This document shows, one piece after another, positions 34,440-45,847 of a stretch of 64,000 bases of DNA; position 1 is the first letter of the stretch, and each line of letters starts with the position of its first letter. The notes beneath the pieces are model-generated. The model was given only the letters and a program-made list of their open reading frames with translations. It was not told where the DNA came from and searched no databases. The DNA is from Escallonia rubra. Its lineage: Eukaryota; Streptophyta; Magnoliopsida; Escalloniales; Escalloniaceae. Location: the NCBI GenBank assembly GCA_033065855.1, contig JAVXUO010002910.1:1-64000 (forward strand). Direction: 5' to 3'. The position numbers and the translations under genes are program-made.

Positions 34440-36122
34440 CTGGAGTAGTCTAGCAAAAATGAAGATCGACGTCTTTGTGAAGGGTTGCTTCTTTGAGCCA
34501 CGACTGTACTGGAAGGACTGGGATGCCGGGACAAGGGAAGCCTTGTGGGAGGAGTGGCTAGTATGGTTTTCCTTTTTTTAAGCTATTATTCATTTAATTA
34601 GTACCTTATATTTAAATTAATCGTACTAGTCATTTAAGCAAATACCTTACATGAGGAGTTCGAGTTTGAGTCGCCTGAGCAACAAGCATTGAGGCGGTAG
34701 GCTTTTTTTTGCCTACATCGGCAAAAATATCAGCGATGGCTACATGACGCACGGAAGCGGGTGAGGAAAATGCTACCTGAGGGTGTCCTGATGGAGGAGT
34801 GGAAGGGGTATCTCCCTCATTGGATCTCACCATCTGTATGGGGGCAGATGGTTGATAGGTGGATCACTGATCCAGTCTGGGAGGCGAAGAATAAGAGTGG
34901 GAGGATCCTACGCGCACGCGCAGGGGATGGGAGGGGGGGGGGTTTCGGTGCATCACGACGTCGTCCGATATAGGAATGCGGCTGAGCATCCGAACCTGGA
35001 GAAGGATGAGGTATGTGCTTTGACGTACACGATGACACATACGAGGAAGAATGATAAGGATGACGCACATCGGGTGGGGGACTTCGTTTCAGATACTTTC
35101 CAGTAGATCGATGTAAGTTACAAATTAATTTTGTTTCTAGTTAAAATTTCAGTGATGTATTCGATGTTTGTGGCCTTAATGTCTTCAATGTCAAATCCTA
35201 TTTTGAAGGCCTGATATGCACAAGTCAGGGGGTTCTAGGTAGTAGTCCGGATAGCCATCAATGTCCACAAGTACGAATATGAGTACCAGGGGATTGAAGC
35301 GATAGCTGGATACACCGGGGGTCGTCAATATGCCAAAAGGGCACGTGCGCGGCCTGCCTGGCACGACTGCACGTGACGTGATAGGAGCGTCCCCACCCCC
35401 TGCTGCCCCTCCACAGAACAGTTATACCTGGACAGGATCCATTGCATTGCTGAGGAAGTGTTCAGAATGATCAGGGCTCAGGGTCAGGTACAAACACTAT
35501 ATACGATTGTTAAACACTATATATGATTACGATCGAGATTAATGCCTCCGAGCCTTTACTTGCTGGACACTGTTGTTGGACATACCGAGTCGGATCCGGA
35601 TGATAGTACCCCCGTAGACGAGGACAACCAGTAGGATCCAGATCCTGGTCTCGACAAGCCCCGAGCCCTTCCCCTCTTCCCCTTCCGTGCTCTTCTGGAG
35701 TTGTGCTCCCCTCCCCTATTTATATCCCCTTCCTGCACTTTTCCCCGCACCCATGTTATATTTGGTTCACAGTTCAGAACAAACTTTGTATATATTTTAT
35801 TTTTTAATTAGTGTAAAATTTTGAAATTTGAATATATATATATATATATATATATGGTTAAATAATTGCTGATGGATCAGCAATTATTTAATCCTAATGT
35901 GGATTGAGAATTGAGTTTGAGATTTGAATTTAAGTTACAGGTTTGGGTATTAAAAAAAAATTCATTATATTTTTAGCGACAAATTTTATTCCGTCGCTAA
36001 AAGTCTTTAGTTATAGTGTACTAAAAATCTTTTAGCGACGGAATTTTTTGCTGCTAAAACTATCACCGACGGAATTCTAACAATGGAATTGTCCGTCGCT
36101 AAAAATCTCTTTTCTTGTAGTG
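34440..36122 (+). mobile_element. CACTA right-part remnant, copy B
   Basis: Carries most of a CACTA-borne accessory gene, then an (AT)n tract, a 34-nt near-palindrome at about 35867 and subterminal CGTCGCTAAAA motifs, ending in CTTGTAGTG at 36122. No CACTACAA left end was found, and the left side runs into the gypsy element near 34318. The last 550 bp match copy A at 19681-20290. The gene inside is related to that in the complete CACTA element at 49806-55867. Confidence 0.82.
34459..35640 (+). pseudogene. CACTA-borne PF03004-type transposase gene, decayed
   Basis: Three exon-like parts. 34459-34560 encodes KIDVFVKGCFFEPRLYWKDW. About 34655-35106 encodes FEFESPEQQALRR, a stop, AFFAYIGKN, then in other frames PHWISPSVWGQMVDRWITD and YTMTHTRKNDKDDAHRVGDF. 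About 35205-35640 encodes the Ser/Gly-rich C-terminal part. The core matches the plant Ptta/En/Spm transposase family (PF03004), an accessory protein of CACTA elements. Against the better copy at 54109 there are at least one stop and two frame changes, and the acceptor before the second exon is changed (GAG for CAG), so no normal product is expected. The catalytic TNP2-type transposase is absent. Confidence 0.75.
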
Positions 36123-38387
36123 CACTCTATAGATTGTTAGGTATTGTTTAAAGAAAGCTAGTCTGCAGCTCGGTTATTAAGCACAAGAACTATTGCTAAT
36201 TTAAAACTAATATATCCAATTTAATTTAACATCATCTTTTCCCTTCTAAATCTCATATGTTATGTTGTTTTTTTTTACATATACATTTTATTAGAGAGTG
36301 ATTTTAAGAACACACATGTTAAAATTAAGTCATAGTATGTTGGTATATTGGTTAAGTAGTGTCTTAGATCGTTTCAGACTTGTTTTTAAATTATATAACT
36401 TACACTAATTGTTTCTGTAAAATTAAGCCAATTTGAAGTTAGGACCCCATCAAAAATAATAGTTGAAGACCTTTAAAGACACTCATATGTTAGGTATATC
36501 ATTTTAAACCCTTTTTAATTATTAGATCTATTAATATGTTTTACTTCCTACATTGCCAATTTTTTTTTTCCTCGATTAAATATGGATGGAGCAATAAAAA
36601 AAAGTATGAAAAGGGTAAACATATGAAAAAATACGTACTAAATCTTTCTTAATTTAAAAAGTGATCAATTTTTTTGGGACTAACGAAAAAAAATGAATAA
36701 TGAATTTTTTTAGGACAGAGGGAATATTAGTATTACCAATTAGTTAATTAAACTTAAATAGCCATTATTTTTGTCGCGAGAAACTATTCACATATATTGC
36801 CCTTTTTTTCAAAAGGATTGTCTAAGCTTTATATTTTTACAATGATTGTGATAGATAAAAATGTAATAATAAGCTGTTACATTATATTTTCTTTTGTTTT
36901 AAATCTCACAAGTTATTTATCATTTTTGGTCTACAGATTGTTATTTTTATATTACATAATACTTTTGCAAGGATGTAATAGTCAAAATTGAGTCTTAATT
37001 TTTTATTATATTAGTTAGGTAGAGTTTTAGAATTGGTTTTTAAATCATAATAAAATTACATTTTTAAAAAGTAATTGCTTTATAAAATAAGACCACATTC
37101 AAAATAACATCAGAGACCTTTTTTGACACATTATCACATTATATTTTCTACACTTTTATGTTTAGATGATATCTAAAAATATATTTTACTTCGTTTAGAA
37201 AATAGAATGGAACAATGTGTCGGGTAGGGAAGCAAACATAATATAATGATAATGTGATGATGTATAGCGCAATGAAGCTATGGTTGAGTCACATTGCGTT
37301 TTTCTCTTTACTTGTCACATATTGCATAAGAGATAGGTTGATGACATCACCAAGGCCAGCCTACGGACCACCCATTGGGCCACCTAAAGTTGCCAGAGAG
37401 ATAGTGTCAAAGTTGCAGACTTACTGTTGAAGGCCCAATTGTCGACAACAAACGTTACTCATCATAAGCAATTACTCGATTAAACATGACATTCTTCTGG
37501 ATTGGCGGAATGATCAGTCTCACATGATGCACTGACAAATTCTTTGGATACTATTTTGGTTTTGACGCTTTGGTAAAGATTTTCCATTTTTCAAGTTCAG
37601 TTTTAAAAGGCATCAACTTCAAATACCATTCCTCAACTCTTTGTCAATATATTGTTGGAATATAATCACTTATTTTGATATATAGGTGTGTTCTTTTATC
37701 GTTTTCAAAATGCTACTTAAATTATTGCCATTATTTCTATCATACTTTAAATATGTTTCCAGCAATCTGATATATGTGTCTCCTATCTTTTCCATATTGA
37801 GTATTGCACTTAATCCATATGAAAACGGAAAATGTTGGGTATTGCACTTAATTCTTTTGATATTATATGCTCTTTGAGTCTTTGTGTAAGGAGATGGAGT
37901 CAACCTCGCAGAAATCACCATGGGGAAAAGGAAAAGGCTACGCACCGAGTGAAGAATAAGATATATGAAATCAGTTAAAGTATTATTCAACTTTTAGAAG
38001 AAACATACTCGTCTTTTGCAAAAGAATAACTAAATAACTAAATATTCTTTTTTTTTTATAATTTTCAATACGCAGTTAATGCATGAAAAAATGCTAAACA
38101 AAATTATGAAAAGAAAAAAAAATCGACGAACGGATTTAAAGTGATCAACGCTTCTACCCCCGTCAATCTTCGGTCTCGGGTTTACTTCAGCACATAATCA
38201 CCATGACACCATATGTATGTCAACTTTCACGACATCACTTTTGTTTTCGTTCCCTTCTCCACTTGGCCTTAGAAAAAATTAAAAAGATACAATTACTATA
38301 CCAAATATATTATTATCGTTTTCATGGTAAGAACTGGGCAAACTAATTCATTACTTTGCATTATTTGATGGGATTACATAAGACAAA

Positions 38388-38793
38388 GGGCCCGTTTGAC
38401 ATGGCTTTTCTTTCCAAATTTTTTTTTCAGTTTTGTAAACTGGAAAAAATAGTTGCGTTTGGTAACTATTTTTCTTTTTTTTTCTTCAGTTTAAAAAATC
38501 AGTTTTTAAATCAAGGCTATTTTTGAAAACTCAAAAAATGAGTTTCGATTTTCAGTTTTGGTTTTTTTTTTTTTTTTTTGAGACCACTACCACTACCACC
38601 CTCCCACTGCCGGCAACCAGCTCCGGCGACTGTCGGCGGCCACCGCCACCGCAAATCGCTACAAAAAAAAGAGAAAAAAACTCAAAAAAAAACTGGATTA
38701 TCAAACACCCATTTGTTTTTGTAAAAAAAAAAAATTTAATTGCTCTTTAGGTTTTTTTTAGAAACTGAAAAAAAAAATGTTGTCAAACATAGC
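38388..38793. mobile_element. T-rich MITE-like element, copy B
   Basis: Left end GGGCCCGTTTGACATGGC, right end in reverse GGCTATGTTTGACAACA, with matching T-rich TTTTCAGTTT subterminal blocks and a GC-rich centre. It is the cleaner of the two copies and better shows the inverted-repeat structure. Superfamily is uncertain. Confidence 0.55.
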
Positions 38794-38826
38794 CAAAAGT
38801 TAAAACCATTGAAAGTTTTCGCAGCC

Positions 38827-38964
38827 TCAGCTCTTTGGCAACGTCAACCTTCCTCTGAGCTGAAGAAGGGAATGTTCACAGCACTCGCGGTGATAGACAC
38901 AGCACGGAGGCGGCCACCAGCCTTGAGCACCACCCATTGAAAGTGCGAGCACCACCGCAAGCAT
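38827..38964 (-). CDS. Small secreted cysteine-rich peptide, copy B (45 aa)
   Basis: Copy of peptide gene A within duplicated segment B. The original ATG position reads GTG here, so translation would have to begin at the next in-frame ATG (38964), giving 45 residues. An in-frame 9-bp loss in a GCGGTG repeat also shortens the signal region, but MLAVVLALSMGGAQG is still a plausible short signal peptide. The mature part keeps CC-VYHRE-CC, with S-to-P before the first cysteine pair and R-to-H after the second. The TATA box at 39031-39040 is unchanged. It may be functional or on the way to becoming a pseudogene. Confidence 0.55.
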   Translation of the reverse strand: MLAVVLALSMGGAQGWWPPPCCVYHRECCEHSLLQLRGRLTLPKS

Positions 38965-39883
38965 CTGTAATCCCCCTTCCACCTCTAGCTCTTCTTAGCC
39001 TATTTGCGCAACCCCTGCAGGCATGCTCGTGCTTATATAGATGACACAGCAAGAGATACGGCAAGTGATTTGAATGCCGTTGATACGGTGAATCCCATTT
39101 ATAACCAAATGAAATAATTTTCCTACAAGTCCTTTGTGGAGAAATTATCATGTGTACCTCTTTGGGTAATCACTTTAAAGGTGATTGAGAACAATTACAG
39201 ATTAAACCTAGATTACATCAGATTTGAAGTATTTGAAAGAAAAAAAGAAAAAGAAAATTGATTTAATCTGCTTCAATCTGTTCAAAACTGATTAAATTCA
39301 GAATCATCATTTTCTTTGACTATGATTTAGGGAGTTTCTGAAATCAGGTTTGAGCAATAAAATTACCATCACGTATAACAGACACTAAATGCCCGATTTA
39401 GTTTTGAATACATTATATGGTCACTTTGCTACATGAAACCAAATTTGAGTACACTATATATATGGTCATTTTGCCAAACTAAACTTATTTTTATCCCTTT
39501 TGTCCAAACACCTTTCAGCAACTTTTAATTTATTATACTTAAAATAGATAAAAGCTGTTTTTAAAAATAGATTATGATCTAATCAAAATTACTTTTAAAA
39601 ATTAATCACAACGGGCCTCTTTGTCTATTAATTAAGCCAATCACATTTACTCCAACAGATTTGTATTGCATTGATTTTGATGTTTTAAACGAACAGTCGG
39701 CATTATATCATGGGGATATTATATGTTCAACTTTTCTCATTGCGACTAAAGAGCATGGGTCTGAACTTTACCAAAATAGATTGAATATATATATTGAGCA
39801 AATCTGCGGAACCAACTAAGAAATAAAATCTCTTCATATCATCACATACGCAGGGGCGGAACTACGGGGGGTGACAGGGGGGG

Positions 39884-42800
39884 TAGAGTTGTCATTTGGG
39901 CCGGGGGCCCCGCGGGCCGGCCTGTTTTGGCCCGTTTTTGGCCCGGGCTGGCCCGGCCCTCCAAATGAACAGTAGAAGCCCGAAAAAGGGGGCCAAGGGC
40001 CTGGGCTTGGACCAGGCCGCGATATGGATCAAAAATGGCCCGGCCCGGCCCGGGTTTGGCCCGGCCCGGGTGGCCCGGGTGCGGCCCGGATTTGGCCCTG
40101 GTTTGGCCCGGGCTTTTTGGCCCGGCGGCTGGCCCGGTTTCTGGCCCGTTTTTGGCCCCACTTGTTTTTTGAAAATCTACTTTTCCCCCCCTTTCTTCCA
40201 CCCCTTTTCCAAAATTCCACTTTTACCCCCCCCAACAGCTATATAACGGCTAGTTTGGGGGGTATTTTAGTCTAACCAATTTCTTTCACTCCTTTACACT
40301 TTTACCCTCCCCAACAACTATAAACGGATAGTTTGTAGGGGTATTTTGGTCTTTTGTGAAGTTTCTAAAATCTATAAATTCACACCATTTCTCTCTAATT
40401 TTTCACACCAATCTTCTTTCTCTCTTCTTACTCTCACAACAAGCTTTGCTACTATTTTCCTCTCCAATTACTACTCTTGCTAATTACTACTAATTAGTAT
40501 TCTTGTTATTTACTAATTGCAAATTTCTTTCTACTCTTGCTAATTACTACACTAGTCTTGCTAAATTTTTTTTTTAATTACTAACACTCTAATATTTGTT
40601 ACTCGTTCATTCTTTTAATTGTTATTTCTTATTACTACTCTTATACTTGTGTATTTAGTTACTCTTACAAAGTTTAGCGTGAAATATGGCTGGATTATTG
40701 AAGAAAATGAGGCGTGCATCGTCATCACGAAAAACGTCATCATCGTCGCAAGCACCATCACCAGCACAAGCGCCAGCGCCACGGCCAGCACAAACACCAG
40801 TCCAAGCACCAACACAACCATTCGTTCCTGGACGAATGAGTACAGGCTGTATGATAGATACCCAAGCCAATTGGGAGTTCAATCAAAACATTCCAAATTT
40901 TACATACACGCCTGATGAAGACCCCCCGCATTATAGTCAAGGACGCAGCTCGGTTGGCGAAGCTACTACTCCGTGGCCTAATCTCAACCCTACCTCCAGT
41001 CATGATGAAGAAGGGCCGAGCAATGCCTCCGGTAACGTTCCAGACGTCCAAAGGGGAAAAAAAAAACCCGAGTGTTGGAATCATTTCGACGAAGTTACGG
41101 TGGACGGCATCCGAAAAGCTCGATGTAAGTACTGTCTTAAATTATTTTCGGCTGGTAGTGGTAATGGACATCTTAACAGGCATTACCCTCAGTGTGCACC
41201 TCGACAAGGCCACGTCGAACCTACCCAAACCCAGTTATCTTTTGACGGTAGGTTATTTGTCTATAATCAGCGAGAGCAAAGAGACGGTCTCGCTGAATTT
41301 GTTATTCACGATGAACAACCCTTTTCTTTTGCCGATAATCCAAGGCACTCTAGATATATGAACTCCTACGTTCAACCTTTGTACAAAAAGGTTCATAGAA
41401 ACACAACGAGGTCCGATGCACTCCGTCAGTACAAGGCTGCCAAAGCACGCCTTATCGATTATTTCGATAAATTTGACGGTAAAGTTAGTCTTACTTCTGA
41501 TATTTGGCAATCTCCTTATACTTTTGTTAGTTATTCTTGTGTGACCGCTCATTGGATTGATGCATATTGGGTTATGCACAAGAGAATCATCGCTTGCGAG
41601 AACTTCCCTTATCCGCACGATGTAATGAATATTGCTACTCTTATATTACAAGCATGCACAACATTTAAAATTCTTAATAAGATTATGAGTGTTAGTTTTG
41701 ATAATGCTTCTAACAATAAAGTTGCTGTTGCGGCTTTAAAGGAGACGCTTCAACCTGTACTTCAGGGTGAAGTATTTCATACAAGGTGTGTTTGCCACAT
41801 TATTAATTTAATTGTTCAAGATGGTTTAGCTGCTGCAGGAGATATTCTTCAGAAAATGAGGGGTATGACAGCGTATGTCAATAGCTCGAGTCCGAGAACA
41901 CAACAATTTAAAGCGTTGTGTGTTCAATATAATATGCCTCGCAAGAGAGCATTTACAGATGTGGTCCACAGGTGGAACTCTACGTACCACATGCTTTTAC
42001 ACATTCTGGCATACCGAGAAGTCTATACGCATTTTCTACTAACCCAGTTCCCATCCGGCTTGCCAACTCAAGAGGAATGGCAGATGGCCATATACCTAGC
42101 TGAATTTTTGGAGGTATTCTACACGTCTACCAATTTATTGTCTGGTACGTACTATCCTACCTCTCCTCTCGCTTTAATAGAAATTCTGAAGATGGCTACA
42201 ATGCTAACAAAATGGAGATATATAGGACCATTTAAGGATATAGTAAAAGTGATGGATGCAAAGTTCAATAAATATTGGAAGAAACTGCCTGCTATTTTTA
42301 CTGTTGCTACTTGTTTAGATCCTAGGTTAAAGTTGCATGGCGTGAACGCCTCGATACAGGAGATATCGAAATTAATGTGCTACAAAGCAGATGACACAAC
42401 CGCACTCACAGCGAAAGTGAGCGGGAGGTTTGAGGACTTGTTCAACCTCTATCGTAATTCTGCTGACATGCGCGGCCGAGCTACATCATCATCAACTGTT
42501 GAGAGGTATTATGCGCCATACCTTCAAGGCTTTGAACATCTAGTAGCAAGACAACTACCAGGTGAAGGTACTTCTAATTCGGGAGGTTCGTATAATTTTT
42601 CCTCTTTTAATGAGATTGGTGTATATGCAAATACTGATCATTATTCTGATTTATCAAGGCAAGAACAGGTTAATTTTAACTTGTTAAATTTTTGGAAACA
42701 AAATCAAAACATGTATAAAACTTTATCCCAAATTGCACGGGATGTACTGCCAGTGCAAGCCTCCACGGTTGCTTCAGAGTCGGCATTTTCAGCAAGCGGG

Positions 42801-43472
42801 AGGGTTTTGGATGACAGGAGGAGTCGTCTTAACCCCGAGTCGCTCGAGCTATGTGTATGTTGGAAGGATTATCTTGATGCGAAATACCGCGAGCAAGATA
42901 AACCGATTGATGATAGGAAGAGCAGTGACTCGGATATTGAAGCACTTCCAGATGATTAGGTAATTTGTTTTTATTTTCCTCTTTTCATCCTTTTGGTTGA
43001 CGCTGCAGATTTCTTGATCTTTGATTGCTGATATTTTGGATAGACATAATTATTATTTTGATTGTTAGAGTTTTAGGAATAATTTTTTTTCATATATATA
43101 AAATAAATTTTTACAAGCAAAAAATATATATTTTCGTATATATAAAAAAATAGGTAACTTCGCCTGTTTGTTTACAAGCAGCCGGTCCGAAGCCCGGATA
43201 AAAGGAGGAGGGCCTATGCACATTTATTATTTTTCTATGTAAATTGTTATGTGTTAAAATTGAATAACATGATAAAAAAAAAAAGGGCCTGGGCCCGGCC
43301 CAAGCCCGGCCCTAAATATTGGGCTTAGGGCCTGGGCCTGGACCAGGCCTAGGATTCACTGCGCCAGGCCCGGCCCGGCCCGGCCCGTTTTTCCCCTCCC
43401 TCGGCCCGGCCCGTTTGCAGGCCCGATGGGCTTGGGCTGGGCCGGCCCAAGCCCGGCCCTTTGACATCACTA
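39884..43472 (+). mobile_element. Autonomous-looking Ac-type hAT element
   Basis: Ends TAGAGTTGTCATTTGGGCC (left) and TAGTGATGTCAAAGGGCC (right, reversed). The flanks are G-rich 8-mers that agree at 7 of 8 positions; the exact end is ambiguous by one base. Both subterminal regions (39900-40150 and 43285-43465) are packed with GGCCCGG words, presumably transposase-binding sites. It contains an intact transposase gene. A TATA box (TCTATAAATT) lies at 40371-40380. It sits inside the Tip100-like element. Confidence 0.85.
40686..42959 (+). CDS. hAT (Ac-like) transposase, 757 aa, intact frame
   Basis: One uninterrupted frame. The N-terminus is basic (LLKKMRRASSSRK) and then Ala/Pro/Gln-rich. Residues about 128-172 form a BED zinc finger (C147, C150, H166, C170). 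The RNase H-like core follows, with likely catalytic D272 (TSDIW) and D339 (SFDN). The hAT C-terminal dimerisation domain occupies about 685-740 (LPVQASTVASESAFSASGRV, DDRRSRLNPESLELC). Length and order are normal for Ac-family transposases. The promoter-like TATA at 40371 gives a leader of about 280 bases. With intact ends on both sides the element could be active, or was recently. A domesticated hAT gene (DAYSLEEPER-like) is unlikely because the terminal repeats are still present. Confidence 0.93.
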   Translation: MAGLLKKMRRASSSRKTSSSSQAPSPAQAPAPRPAQTPVQAPTQPFVPGRMSTGCMIDTQANWEFNQNIPNFTYTPDEDPPHYSQGRSSVGEATTPWPNLNPTSSHDEEGPSNASGNVPDVQRGKKKPECWNHFDEVTVDGIRKARCKYCLKLFSAGSGNGHLNRHYPQCAPRQGHVEPTQTQLSFDGRLFVYNQREQRDGLAEFVIHDEQPFSFADNPRHSRYMNSYVQPLYKKVHRNTTRSDALRQYKAAKARLIDYFDKFDGKVSLTSDIWQSPYTFVSYSCVTAHWIDAYWVMHKRIIACENFPYPHDVMNIATLILQACTTFKILNKIMSVSFDNASNNKVAVAALKETLQPVLQGEVFHTRCVCHIINLIVQDGLAAAGDILQKMRGMTAYVNSSSPRTQQFKALCVQYNMPRKRAFTDVVHRWNSTYHMLLHILAYREVYTHFLLTQFPSGLPTQEEWQMAIYLAEFLEVFYTSTNLLSGTYYPTSPLALIEILKMATMLTKWRYIGPFKDIVKVMDAKFNKYWKKLPAIFTVATCLDPRLKLHGVNASIQEISKLMCYKADDTTALTAKVSGRFEDLFNLYRNSADMRGRATSSSTVERYYAPYLQGFEHLVARQLPGEGTSNSGGSYNFSSFNEIGVYANTDHYSDLSRQEQVNFNLLNFWKQNQNMYKTLSQIARDVLPVQASTVASESAFSASGRVLDDRRSRLNPESLELCVCWKDYLDAKYREQDKPIDDRKSSDSDIEALPDD

Positions 43473-43557
43473 GGAGGGGTGCTTTTCAGGAATTGCACGG
43501 GACCCGTTCCCCGAGACCCCGTCCCAATTATTAGTACTTGGTATTCTTAGTTTGAAC

Positions 43558-44147
43558 TAGAGGTGAGCATTTAAACCGTTGAAACCGATCCAACCGTGAA
43601 AACCGAACCAACCAATCCGTCTATTTTCAAACCGATCTAAAAATCAATCGGTTTGGTTTTTTTTTCCCAAACCGTACATTCGGTTCGGTCGGTTCGGTTT
43701 GAATTTTTTTGAAACCGCATAAACCGAACCAACCGTATATAATATAACATATCTATATTTTTATATAATCCTAGTTATTTTTTACTAATCTTAGTTATCT
43801 AACTATTTATATAAAATGAGATAAATCCTAAATCTCTTAACGTAACACACATTTTTCACTTACCGCCTACATCTCACTAAGTGTTATTAATTATGATTAA
43901 AAAATTCAGTTTTTTGGAACTTATTAGTATGTATAAGTTATTAATTTTTGGGCCTAAACTTGCCCAAAATTGAGTTTGGCTCAAATCGATTAAATCGTCC
44001 AAATCGAACCGTTCAATCTGTTCAACCCGTAGAAACCGAACCGTTGAAACCGAACCGTTCAACTTTTTTTTCTCCAAAACCGAGGTTGGTCAGTTCGGTT
44101 TGGTATTCAGCCTCCAAACCGAACCAACCGAACCGTGTTCACCCCTA
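43558..44147. mobile_element. 590-bp non-autonomous hAT (MITE)
   Basis: Ends TAGAGGTGAGCATTTAAACC and, reversed, TAGGGGTGAACACGGTTCGG, with a perfect 8-bp target duplication GTTTGAAC at 43550-43557 and 44148-44155. Both subterminal regions carry many AACCGAACC words. The AT-rich centre has no coding potential. It is inserted into the body of the Tip100-like element. Confidence 0.9.
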
Positions 44148-44707
44148 GTTTGAACTATTAGTATAGGACTCGAGTAAAGCTCAGGGAGTTAAAACATGAA
44201 ATCAAAGAAAACTGAATAAACAATGAAGATAGTAACATATGGGCTGTTTGTTTTGGGGTGAGGATAGCATATTCTAATTTACTGTGTCGCTTTCTTGCAC
44301 CCTATCAGTTCGATACTTTACTGGGGACATGCAATAAAGAAACATTATGACAGGTCAAACCTCCATATGCTGGTCAAACCTCTCATTTTTTCTCTCATTT
44401 TATCAAGTTAATGCAGGCACGGGGAGGTTTAGAATTAGACCAGCACCTGCATTGGTGGCTCCAACTGCTTATCATAACTCCTCATCAGCTATTGTGACTC
44501 TATGAGGTAATACATCAATTTTAGCACTTGCATTCCTTTTTTTTTTTTGTATTTGTAAAGAGTCTTTAATGGCTCTCGTGAAACTTAATAATACTTTTTG
44601 TATGCTTTTTAAGTACACTTTGTTTTTAATATTATTTTAATAAAAAAATTTGGTGAATTCGATATAATTTTTGCAGCCCCTGAAAAAAATTCTTGGTTCC
44701 GCCCCTG

Positions 44708-45840
44708 CACATACGTACTCTTGGAGCACCTTTTTAGTGTTTTATGGAGCGTTTTTAACCCTTTGATGTATGGGAAGAAGTCATTCACTTGCTAATTGAT
44801 TTCTGGAATTAAATTGATTGGTGTGGTTATTTGAATCATTCACATAAACCCAATCAACTACTTGTATTGATTTATTTTGATGCTTCCTCCGGAAGGTCGC
44901 CCCTTCTAGCGTCGTGTGGGAGCAGTTTAGGCTTAGTGTGTAGGTAATGTGAGTAGATATTACATGGTTCTGGACCGTTGGTCCAGACCAATTTTGAACG
45001 TTTGGATGTGGAGGGCCGATGCGATAAGAAGTGGGGCTTAGGGAGGCATGGGATTATTACACACTATATACCCAACGGTCATATAGATAATTTAGGTAGC
45101 AGGAAAACTCAGAGCACATTGAATAATGAGCAAATTTTTTACGCATACACTTATTTTTTAGCACATTTTTTTGTCTTCGTATCACATAAACTTATTTGTG
45201 AAGCATTTCTAGAGCGGCTCACTTTTGCAACTAATGGTAATATGGCGATCAATAATCATGGCTACTTGGGCAGGAGAGGTTGTAGGCTCCTGATATAACC
45301 TCGGTTTGCAGCCAAAACTTTCCCCCTAGTAATTACTTTGCATCATATTTCAGAACAAAAATTCTAGTATGGTAGAACAAAAATTCTGAGGTAAATTCTG
45401 ACTGGTAGAACAAAAATCCTGACTGGTAGAAGGTTAAAACTATCTTGAACAAATAAGCCTGAGGTAAATCAAATAACAAATAAGCCCGAAAAGAAAATTA
45501 GATAAACAAAAGTGTCCCAACGGCCTCTTGTTAATTAAAATGAATTTTGCTCGTAGCAAAAACTTGCACATGCATGTCTTGTGCCTTCGCTGACAAATCT
45601 TTTTACCTCTCATTTCAGGAGTACTGACTTTGAAACAAGTGTTTTTGCTTTTCAGTCTAGAAGTACTGATCAATATGTAACAGAGAGAGATAAAGATACA
45701 TTCAGCATAAACACAACCTGCAGATCATAACATTGGATTCATGAATTGAGTAACATGAACATTATTGATAGAGAGAGAGAGAGAGAGAGAGGAGAGCTAG
45801 AGGGCTCATTATCGAGCCCAAGAAAGTGCTAACAGAGCGC
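44708..45840. other. Intergenic stretch with one short hairpin
   Basis: No gene recognised. TCTGGACC-GTT-GGTCCAGA at about 44970-44990 is a perfect 8-bp stem. A (GA)n tract lies at about 45772-45792. The minus-strand end probably includes the 3' region of peptide gene C. Confidence 0.4.
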
Positions 45841-45847
45841 TATCTAG

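Larger units (their letters stand above)
35572..39627. repeat. Duplicated segment, copy B
   Basis: Matches 19690-22946 over its whole length. It has about 0.8 kb extra (about 37485-38305), bounded in copy A by a short AAATA microhomology, so either A lost it or B gained it. 36123-37480 is AT-rich and without a recognisable gene; the extra 0.8 kb holds none either. The copy ends at GGGCCTCTTTGTCTATT and continues into unrelated sequence (39628-39850, nothing recognised). Confidence 0.85.
39851..44707. mobile_element. Outer hAT element (Tip100-like ends), with two nested hATs
   Basis: Terminal inverted repeats CAGGGGCGGAACTACG (left) and CAGGGGCGGAACCAAG (right, reversed), flanked by a perfect 8-bp target duplication CACATACG at 39843-39850 and 44708-44715. 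Ends of the CAGGGGCGGA type are known from Tip100-like hATs. Only about 670 bp belong to this element itself; the rest is two nested hATs at 39884-43472 and 43558-44147. It has no coding region of its own and so is non-autonomous. Confidence 0.9.

Noticed and set aside
39842-40275. Gly/Pro/Ala-rich frames in the hAT left end, and similar ones at 43319 and 63364
   Set aside because: They come from the GGCCCGG-rich subterminal repeats, which are open in many frames.
44970-44990. Short perfect hairpin as an RNA gene or terminator
   Set aside because: An 8-bp stem alone is common by chance and has no supporting context.
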